From positions 1 to 5,594 of the forward strand of contig CAMCTE010000182.1 of the NCBI GenBank assembly GCA_945878385.1: 5,594 bases of DNA, read 5' to 3'. Both the position numbers and the translations under genes were made by a program. Within the stretch, counting starts at the first letter, position 1. Every line of letters starts with the position of its first letter. A model generated the notes under the pieces. That model ran no database searches. It was not told the DNA's origin and saw only the letters and a program-made list of their open reading frames with translations. Positions 1 through 5,594 of the stretch are shown one piece after another. The DNA comes from Azohydromonas lata NBRC 102462. GTDB lineage: Bacteria; Pseudomonadota; Gammaproteobacteria; Burkholderiales; Burkholderiaceae_C.

Positions 1-1365
1 CGCGGGCTCCGCGGCCAAGGCGGCCAAGGTGTCCAGCAGCACGGGCTCGGGCTTCAGAGCCTGCACGGTATCGGCCAGAAGGGCAGCCTGTGCCGAGCAG
101 GGGTGCAGTGATCCTCGCAGCATCGGCAAACCTGACAGCGTTTCCCTCAGCCCAGCCAGTTCCCGCGGTCGCACCTGGCGCAGGGCAGTGCGAGCGGCGA
201 TGCGCTCCACATCGCTCACATGGCGAAGGCCCAGGCGCAGCGCCTCAAAAGCCGGCGCTCCTTCCGCGGCGGCGTGGCCAGGCGCCATCAAGGTGGCCAC
301 TGCCTGGTGCCGTGCAACGGCCTCGGCGCGGTCCCGGCGTGGATGGGTCAACCACTGGCGCAGGGCACGGCTGCCCATTCCGGTGCGGCAGGTGTCCAAC
401 AGGGACAACAGAGTGGGGCTGTCCTCGCCTCGCAACGTGCGGGTCAACTCCAGATTGCGCAGGGTGGTGGGGGGCAGGTCGATCAAGTCTTGGGTGCCCG
501 GCACCTCCAGGCCCTGTACATGCGCCAGGGCCTGGCTTTGTGTGTGCTGTGCGTAGGCCAACAAGGCGGCCGCCGCGGCGTGCGCAGAGGTCTTTTCCTG
601 GGCACCAAAGGCCTCCAGGCTGCGCACCTTGAGTTGTTCACACAGCTTGCGCAACCCGAGGCCTGCGTCAAATTGCCACGCCGGGCGGTGCGTCACCACC
701 GATGTGCTGCGGCCGGTGGCCGCCCAGGCTGATGCAAAGGCTGTTGTGCCCTTGCGTTGCTCGTCGGCGGGGGGCATCAGCAATTCGGCTGGCTCCAAGC
801 GGGCCAACCAGCCGGCCAGATCGGCGCTGCTGCATTCGCTCAATCCCAGGCGGCCGCTGGCCATGCCCAGCCAAGCCAAGCCCCATTGCAGGCGCTCTGG
901 CGCCGCAGCCCCTCGGGAAGGGACCCCCTCCGAGCGCGCCACCAGCGCCACCAACAGGCCTTCGCTGCGGTCGGCCAGCAACTCGGCATCGGTGACGGTT
1001 CCGGGCGTGACCACCCGGACCACTTTGCGCTCCACCGGCCCCTTGGCCGTGGCCACATCGCCCACCTGTTCGGCCACTGCCACCGATTCGCCCAACTTGA
1101 TCAGCCGGGCCAGATAGCCTTCGACCGAATGGACCGGTACCCCGGCCATCACCACCGGCTTGCCGGCACTTTGGCCACGGGTGGTGATGGTGATGTCCAA
1201 CAGCCGGTGGGCCTTGCGCGCGTCTTCGTAGAACAGCTCGTAGAAATCCCCCATCCGGTAGAACACCAGCGTGTCGGGGAATTCGGCCTTGATGCGCAGG
1301 TACTGCGCCATCATCGGCGTGTGGTTCGAGAAATCCGCTCCAGTGGCGGGGGGCAAGCCTTGCAT
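1..1365 (-). CDS. mutS: DNA mismatch repair protein MutS, N-terminal 455 residues (cut by window edge)
   Basis: MutS binds mismatches and small insertion/deletion loops in new DNA and recruits MutL to start repair. I translated the minus strand from the ATG at 1365 down to base 1: 455 codons with no stop. The mismatch-binding domain carries HTPMM (residues 15-19) and YRMGDFYELFY (36-46). Within it F41 and E43 form the Phe-X-Glu motif that contacts the mismatch, equivalent to F36/E38 of E. coli MutS. GPVERKVVRVVTPGT (109-123) ends this domain. An Ala-rich connector domain follows, then the start of the core/lever domain with RNLELT (303-308), LLSLLDTC (319-326) and MGSRALRQWLTHP (330-342). The clamp remainder, Walker ATPase and dimerisation parts lie outside, so about half of a usual 850-880 residue protein is visible. 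The start puts HTPMM five residues later than in E. coli, a normal N-terminus. It begins 32 bases after putA with no SD at normal linear spacing. Family identity is very secure. Confidence 0.97.
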   Translation of the reverse strand, partial: MQGLPPATGADFSNHTPMMAQYLRIKAEFPDTLVFYRMGDFYELFYEDARKAHRLLDITITTRGQSAGKPVVMAGVPVHSVEGYLARLIKLGESVAVAEQVGDVATAKGPVERKVVRVVTPGTVTDAELLADRSEGLLVALVARSEGVPSRGAAAPERLQWGLAWLGMASGRLGLSECSSADLAGWLARLEPAELLMPPADEQRKGTTAFASAWAATGRSTSVVTHRPAWQFDAGLGLRKLCEQLKVRSLEAFGAQEKTSAHAAAAALLAYAQHTQSQALAHVQGLEVPGTQDLIDLPPTTLRNLELTRTLRGEDSPTLLSLLDTCRTGMGSRALRQWLTHPRRDRAEAVARHQAVATLMAPGHAAAEGAPAFEALRLGLRHVSDVERIAARTALRQVRPRELAGLRETLSGLPMLRGSLHPCSAQAALLADTVQALKPEPVLLDTLAALAAEPA

Positions 1366-1374
1366 CGTGCCATT

Positions 1375-1394
1375 GTCGGGCCAGCGGGCCCGAC
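1375..1394 (-). promoter_or_regulatory. Perfect GC-rich hairpin between putA and mutS
   Basis: On the minus strand GTCGGGCC is followed by the four-base loop CGCT and then GGCCCGAC, giving an uninterrupted 8-bp stem with six G-C pairs. It starts six bases downstream of the first base of the putA stop codon and ends nine bases before the mutS ATG. No run of T follows on either strand, so it does not look like an intrinsic terminator. It could pause RNA polymerase, protect an mRNA end, or shape mutS translation initiation. The structure is directly visible; any role is inferred. Confidence 0.6.
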
Positions 1395-1399
1395 CCTTC
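1395..1399 (-). promoter_or_regulatory. Possible distant Shine-Dalgarno for mutS
   Basis: The minus strand reads GAAGG here, overlapping the last two bases of the putA TGA stop. AAGG matches the anti-SD complement. In linear sequence it is 29 bases from the mutS ATG, too far to act normally. The 20-base hairpin lies exactly between, and folding it leaves nine unpaired bases before the ATG, a usable spacing. No better SD is seen in the nine bases directly before the start. The match is only four bases, so confidence is low. Confidence 0.3.
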
Positions 1400-4300
1400 A
1401 GCCCATCGTCATCAAACTGGCGTTGCCCCCTGCTGCAGCCGTGTTGACCGACACGGTCCGTTCCCCCACCAGACGCTCCAGGCGCACCGGACGGTCGTCT
1501 GCACCCGTGCGGCATGCGCCCACGATGGGCCCGGGTCGATCAGCCAATGCGCGCAGCACCTCGCGCACTTGCGCATCGTCGCCTTGCACCAACACCGCCT
1601 CAAAAGCCACCTGGGGTGAGCGCCAGTCCTGTGCCACGGCCACAGAGGCGGCCACCGGGCTTGGCAAGCGGTCATGCAAGCCCTGGAAAGTTGCAGGCCA
1701 AACTGCTGTGGCACCCGTGGCCAGGGCTGCACTGGTTTGTTTGAGCAATTCGGTTTCTGTCTGCGCCAGACACAGCACCGCATGGCGCGGCAGCGCCGCA
1801 TAGGCATTGGTCTCACCCGTGGGCCCAGTCAACCCCCGCCAGTCATGCGTGAACGACAGATCGATGTGTTGCTGCGCGGCCCGTGCCAAGGCCATGCGCC
1901 CTTGGCCCTGCGCATGCAGCCAATTCACGAGTTCGCGGGCCGCCGATCGTGGGTCGTCGCACACGCCGCCCTGTTGGGTACCGGGGGACCCCACCACGCC
2001 GCCCGTGCCCTGCCGCTGCAGCGGACCTTCCAAGGCCACGCCACTGGCCTGCACCAGCAACCGTGGCGCACCATCCGGGCGCTGAGCCAACAGGCGCAGC
2101 AGGTACAGCGGCCCGCCGGCTTTGGGCCCCGTGCCCGACAGGCCTTCGCCGCCGAAGGGCTGCACCCCCACCACCGCACCGACCATATTGCGGTTGACAT
2201 AGATGTTGCCCGCCGCGGATGCGTGCAGGACTTGCGCAATCGTTTCGTCGATGCGGGAGTGCACACCCATGGTCAGTCCATAGCCTGTGGCGCGCACCTG
2301 TTGCAGCACATCCGGCAAGGTGTCTCGCCGGTAGCGCAACACATGCAGCACCGGCCCGAAGACCTCTCGCTCCAACTGTTTCAGATCTGAAATCTCGATC
2401 AAAGCCGGCGCCACATAGGTCCCGCTCGTCAGCACCGCAGGGTCCACGGGTGTTCGATGCACCGGGCAGCCCAGGTGGGCCATGCGCGCGATGTGGGCTT
2501 CGACACCGTGACGGGCCTCTTCATCAATCACCGGACCCACATCGGTGGACAAGTCGCCGGCCGGCCCGATGCGAAGCTCGCCCATCGCACCACGGATCAT
2601 GACCAAGAGGGCCGGTGCAGCGTCCTCTTGCACACACAGCACCCGCAGGGCTGAACAGCGCTGCCCTGCGCTGTCGAAGGCCGAGGTCAGTACATCGGCC
2701 GTCACTTGTTCGAGCAGCGCAGACGAATCCACGATCATCGCGTTCTGTCCTCCCGTCTCGGCCACCAGCGGGATTGCTTGTCCATCCACTGTGAGCCGGT
2801 CGGACAGTGCCTGCTGAATCAGCCGCGCCACTTCGGTCGAACCGGTGAACACAACGCCCTGCACGCGCGGGTCGCTCACCATCTGCGCCCCCACGCAAGG
2901 CCCTGCGCCGCAGATCAGTTGCAAGGCTTCGCGCGGCACGCCCGCGTCCCACAGGGCGCGTACGGCCTGCAGCGCCATGCGCGGCGTCTGTTCAGCCGGT
3001 TTGGCCAACACCACATTGCCGGCGGCCAGGGCCGCCGCCACTTGTCCGCAGAAGATGGCCAGAGGGAAATTCCAAGGGCTGATGCACAGCACCGGACCCA
3101 AGGGCTGCAAGGGCCCCAACTGGGCACATGCGCGCAGCTGTTGCGCACAGTAGCGCAAAAAGTCGATGGCCTCGCGCACCTCGGCTACACCGTTGGGGGC
3201 GGTCTTGCCTGCCTCATCGGCCAGCAGGTGCAGCCACTGCGGGCCGCGGGCTTCAAACAGGTCGGCAGCCGCCTCCAACACGGCTGCGCGTTGATCCGGT
3301 GACAGGTGGGCCCACACGCCCGTATCGAACGCATGCTGCGCCACTTGCAGCGCCGCGTCCACCTGGGCAGCCGTTGAATCGGCGGGCAGATCCCAAGCAG
3401 CGGCGCCCTGAGCCGACTCGCGGTCGAGCGCCCATCGGGCGAGCACGGCTTCGTCGTACAGGTCCGTACCTGCCGCGTTGCGCCGCTGCGGCCCCAACAG
3501 CTGCGCAGGCAGGGCAATGCCGGGATGCGGCATACCGACCACGCCGCCCTCGGAAGCCGCCAGGGCGCGCACGGCAGCCACCGGGTCTTCCACCAGAGAC
3601 TCCAGCGCAATGTCCTCGTTGGCCACCCGGTTCACGAACGAGGTATTCGCACCGTTTTCCAGCAGACGCCTCACCAGGTAGGCCAGCAAGGTTTCATGCG
3701 TGCCGACGGGGGCATAGATGCGGCAGGGGCGCCATTCACCCGCGGCTGCCCCTACCAACTGTTCGTAAAGTGGCTCTCCCATGCCGTGCAGGCACTGGAA
3801 CTCATAGTGACCTTCCTGCCAAGGCCCCAGTTGGGCGCGCGCGATCTCCATGACGGCTGCCACCGTGTGGGCGTTGTGTGTGGCGAATTGCGGGTACACG
3901 GCGTCTGGTGCGGCCAGCAGTTGCTTGGCACAAGCCAGGTAGGACACATCGGTGTAGGCCTTGCGGGTGTAGACCGGAAAACCATTTTGGCCCTCAGCCT
4001 GCGCGCGCTTGATTTCACTGTCCCAGTAGGCGCCCTTGACCAGGCGCACCATCAGGCGCCTTCGGTGGGCACGCGCCAGCGCCACCACATGGGCCACCAC
4101 GGCCGGGCAACGCTTCTGATAGGCCTGCACCACGAAGCCCAGTCCGGACCAGCCCGCCAGGGAGGGTTCGGCGCAAAGCCGCTCCAGCAGGTCCAGGGAA
4201 ATTTCCAGGCGCTCGGATTCCTCGGCATCAATGTTCAGGCCAATGTCGTGTGCCCGCGCACGCTGTGCCAGGCGCAGCAGGCGAGGGTAGAGCTCGGCCT

Positions 4301-5138
4301 GCACACGCTGGGTCTGCCAGCGGCTGTAGCGCGGGTGCAGGGCGGACAGCTTGATGGAGATGCCGGGCCCCTGCAACACGCCCCGCCCAGCAGACGCCGC
4401 GCCTATGGCTTCGATGGCCTGCTCGTACGCTTGCAGGTAGCGCTTTGCATCGGCTTCGGTCAAAGCGGCTTCGCCCAGCATGTCATACGAATACCGAAAG
4501 TCTTGGGCTTCGCGTGACCGGGCGTGCGCCAAGGCCTCCTCAATGGTCTGACCGGTGACGAACTGTTCGCCCATCAACCGCATGGCCATGTCCAGGCCCT
4601 TGCGGATGACGGGTTCGCCGCCGCGGCCCAATACCCGCCTAAGTGCCGCGTCAAGCCCTTGTCCGCTGTGGGTGGCCAGCAGCTTGCCCGTCAGCAGCAG
4701 GCCCCAACTCGCTGCATTGACGAACAGGGACTCGCTGTGCCCCAAGTGCGCTTGCCAGTTGCCGCGGCCAATCTTGTCGCGTATGAGCGCATCGCGCGTG
4801 GCGTGGTCGGGAATGCGCAACAGCGCTTCGGCCAAGCACATCAGGGCCACGCCCTCCTGCGAACTCAGCGCGAATTCCTGCAGCAGGCTTTGCACCAGGC
4901 CGGCTTTGCCCACGCCAGCTTTCTGTTCGCGCAGACCCCTCGCCAAATTCAGTGCCAGCGCTTGCGTGGCTTCTGATTGCCCAAGTGATACCGTGGCCGC
5001 TTCCAGTAACGGTGGCACGCACAAGGGCTCAGGTGCGCGGCAGAGTTGCTGCAGCGCGCCTCGTGGGGCGGCGCCTGCCAACCCGTTGGTGGTGGGCAAT
5101 GGCGTTGCCGGCAGCAGCCGGTCGTCCCGGGCGTTCAT
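1398..5138 (-). CDS. putA: Bifunctional proline dehydrogenase / L-glutamate gamma-semialdehyde dehydrogenase PutA, without RHH domain
   Basis: PutA oxidises proline to P5C with FAD, passing electrons to membrane quinone, then oxidises glutamate semialdehyde to glutamate with NAD+, channelling the intermediate. A helical arm domain covers about 45-170. The PRODH barrel carries DMLGEAAL (219-226), SIKLSALHPRYS (261-272, K263), NIDAEES (302-308, D304), VKGAYWDSE (367-375, Y371), ATHNAHT (419-425), Y475, and RRLLENGA (490-497), whose Arg pair matches the substrate-carboxylate arginines of E. coli PutA (R555/R556). The ALDH domain has SPWNFP (687-692, N690), FTGSTE (764-769), ETGG (794-797, E794), catalytic C828 in SAGQRCSALR, EVFGPV (925-930) and QPFGGEGLSGTGPKAGG (993-1009). 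After a Gly-rich linker, an ALDH-like C-terminal domain (about 1070-1246) ends in a conserved motif, VNTAAAGGNASLM (1231-1243). The protein lacks the N-terminal ribbon-helix-helix of E. coli PutA, and an in-frame stop at 5229-5231 with no ATG, GTG or TTG between rules out a longer start. This fits type B PutAs, which cannot repress their own gene. The start is supported by an upstream SD. Confidence 0.98.
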   Translation of the reverse strand: MNARDDRLLPATPLPTTNGLAGAAPRGALQQLCRAPEPLCVPPLLEAATVSLGQSEATQALALNLARGLREQKAGVGKAGLVQSLLQEFALSSQEGVALMCLAEALLRIPDHATRDALIRDKIGRGNWQAHLGHSESLFVNAASWGLLLTGKLLATHSGQGLDAALRRVLGRGGEPVIRKGLDMAMRLMGEQFVTGQTIEEALAHARSREAQDFRYSYDMLGEAALTEADAKRYLQAYEQAIEAIGAASAGRGVLQGPGISIKLSALHPRYSRWQTQRVQAELYPRLLRLAQRARAHDIGLNIDAEESERLEISLDLLERLCAEPSLAGWSGLGFVVQAYQKRCPAVVAHVVALARAHRRRLMVRLVKGAYWDSEIKRAQAEGQNGFPVYTRKAYTDVSYLACAKQLLAAPDAVYPQFATHNAHTVAAVMEIARAQLGPWQEGHYEFQCLHGMGEPLYEQLVGAAAGEWRPCRIYAPVGTHETLLAYLVRRLLENGANTSFVNRVANEDIALESLVEDPVAAVRALAASEGGVVGMPHPGIALPAQLLGPQRRNAAGTDLYDEAVLARWALDRESAQGAAAWDLPADSTAAQVDAALQVAQHAFDTGVWAHLSPDQRAAVLEAAADLFEARGPQWLHLLADEAGKTAPNGVAEVREAIDFLRYCAQQLRACAQLGPLQPLGPVLCISPWNFPLAIFCGQVAAALAAGNVVLAKPAEQTPRMALQAVRALWDAGVPREALQLICGAGPCVGAQMVSDPRVQGVVFTGSTEVARLIQQALSDRLTVDGQAIPLVAETGGQNAMIVDSSALLEQVTADVLTSAFDSAGQRCSALRVLCVQEDAAPALLVMIRGAMGELRIGPAGDLSTDVGPVIDEEARHGVEAHIARMAHLGCPVHRTPVDPAVLTSGTYVAPALIEISDLKQLEREVFGPVLHVLRYRRDTLPDVLQQVRATGYGLTMGVHSRIDETIAQVLHASAAGNIYVNRNMVGAVVGVQPFGGEGLSGTGPKAGGPLYLLRLLAQRPDGAPRLLVQASGVALEGPLQRQGTGGVVGSPGTQQGGVCDDPRSAARELVNWLHAQGQGRMALARAAQQHIDLSFTHDWRGLTGPTGETNAYAALPRHAVLCLAQTETELLKQTSAALATGATAVWPATFQGLHDRLPSPVAASVAVAQDWRSPQVAFEAVLVQGDDAQVREVLRALADRPGPIVGACRTGADDRPVRLERLVGERTVSVNTAAAGGNASLMTMG

Positions 5139-5148
5139 GGCGAAGGAT

Positions 5149-5154
5149 CTCCTC
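5149..5154 (-). promoter_or_regulatory. Shine-Dalgarno of putA
   Basis: The minus strand reads GAGGAG here, ten bases before the ATG at 5138. It is a strong match to the anti-SD complement at slightly long but normal spacing. It fixes the putA start and therefore supports the short N-terminus without an RHH domain. Confidence 0.8.
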
Positions 5155-5171
5155 GTGAGCGGTAGCGTGTG

Positions 5172-5239
5172 GCCGGGCGATGTGCCGGCGCGACAGTGAA
5201 GGGCTTGTGACCCTTTGTACAGATTGGATCATGCCCGGC
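5172..5239. repeat. Nested inverted repeats in the putA leader
   Basis: The outer arms are GCCGGGC at 5172-5178 and its exact reverse complement GCCCGGC at 5233-5239. If one base is skipped, the match extends inward through CAT. The inner pair is AAGGG at 5199-5203 and CCCTT at 5211-5215, around the seven-base centre CTTGTGA. The two centres lie within two bases of each other, about 68 bases upstream of the putA start. This is a reasonable place for an operator or leader RNA structure. Arms of five and seven bases in GC-rich DNA can arise by chance, so the role is only suggested. The rest of the 155-base intergenic stretch shows no clear -35/-10 pair and no terminator with a T run. Confidence 0.3.
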
Positions 5240-5293
5240 TCGCACCGTGGCCACCACCCTCATCGATCGATCCGCGTTGAATTGTTCCCGGCT

Positions 5294-5594
5294 TCACTCC
5301 GAAAGATCCATCCGGGAAAGAAATGCTTCGATGGTGATGGGCACACTCCATTCACCCAGCCCCGATCGGGGGTTCATCCGGGTGGTCCGAAATTCATGTG
5401 GCCCCACTTTCATCAAGGCGCAGTCGTCCCGGAATGCGTCAAACACGATGGCGCCCACACGCATGTGTTCGGCAATGTGCCGAAACAGGCGGCTCATGAA
5501 CCGCGTGTCGTGCATGGGGCGGAACATGTAAATCACATCGTATTCCGCGTAGCGCCCATAGCTCAGTGCGTCGGCCTGGTGAACGCTGATCGGG
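5294..5594 (-). CDS. C-terminal fragment of an unidentified protein, possibly a SAM-dependent methyltransferase
   Basis: Reading the minus strand from 5593 to the TGA at 5296-5294 gives 99 codons with no internal stop. The start lies beyond the window edge. A GTG at 5536 is in frame, but the frame stays open above it with similar composition, so it is probably internal. The visible protein begins ISVHQADALSYGRYAEYDVI and continues IYMFRPMHD, then a helix-like stretch RLFRHIAEHM, then RVGAIVFDAF. This order, an Asp-Ala-Leu element, a YDVIY strand with a following loop, and a helix leading to a GAI strand, resembles the second half of a class I methyltransferase Rossmann fold (motifs III-V). 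The SAM-binding glycine motif would be upstream and cannot be seen. There are no membrane segments. The gene ends 155 bases before putA on the same strand. It is very likely a real gene, but the function is tentative. Confidence 0.6.
   Translation of the reverse strand, partial: PISVHQADALSYGRYAEYDVIYMFRPMHDTRFMSRLFRHIAEHMRVGAIVFDAFRDDCALMKVGPHEFRTTRMNPRSGLGEWSVPITIEAFLSRMDLSE

Noticed and set aside
1371..1373. ATG at 1373 on the minus strand as an alternative mutS start
   Set aside because: It is eight bases upstream of the chosen start and out of frame with the MutS sequence.
757..1803. 348-codon open frame on the plus strand
   Set aside because: It runs antisense across the mutS start, the hairpin and the putA end. 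Its translation is rich in His, Gln, Ala and Arg with no recognisable domain, as expected opposite GC-rich genes.
3525..4517. 330-codon open frame on the plus strand
   Set aside because: It is fully antisense to the conserved PRODH domain of putA, has no domain signal, and has shadow-like composition.
5214..5219. TACAAA on the minus strand as a possible -10 box for putA
   Set aside because: Only four of six bases match and no -35-like sequence lies 16-18 bases upstream (CGAGCC there).
5262..5271. Self-complementary ATCGATCGAT in the intergenic region
   Set aside because: It is a short simple repeat of GATC/CGAT units with no partner site and no fit to a known operator; chance is enough.
5247..5531. 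94-codon open frame on the plus strand
   Set aside because: It lies mostly opposite the minus-strand fragment at 5294-5594, whose translation has fold-like strand and helix pattern and continues past the window edge. The plus-strand version has no such pattern.

Overview
The window is GC-rich bacterial DNA. Its proteins look betaproteobacterial, most likely from the order Burkholderiales and perhaps the Comamonadaceae. That placement rests on the style of the MutS and PutA sequences and is an inference. All three supportable genes lie on the minus strand, so transcription runs from high to low coordinates. The many long open frames on the plus strand are antisense shadows of these genes.

Layout in the direction of transcription: (1) 5594-5294, the last 99 codons of a gene whose start lies outside the window, possibly a class I SAM-dependent methyltransferase. 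(2) 5293-5139, a 155-base intergenic stretch with nested short inverted repeats and, next to putA, a clear Shine-Dalgarno sequence. (3) 5138-1398, putA, a complete 1246-residue bifunctional proline dehydrogenase / glutamate-semialdehyde dehydrogenase. It has the extra C-terminal ALDH-like domain but no N-terminal ribbon-helix-helix DNA-binding domain. (4) 1397-1366, a 32-base gap holding a perfect 8-bp hairpin. (5) 1365-1, the first 455 codons of mutS, cut by the window edge before its ATPase domain.

PutA converts proline to glutamate in two channelled steps and feeds electrons to the quinone pool. MutS recognises mismatches after replication. They share no pathway, but the short same-strand gap makes co-transcription plausible.

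I found no mobile element, CRISPR array, tRNA, rRNA or new multi-gene system. The most unusual signal is at the putA-mutS junction. There the hairpin separates an SD-like sequence overlapping the putA stop codon from the mutS start, and folding would bring that sequence to about normal spacing.
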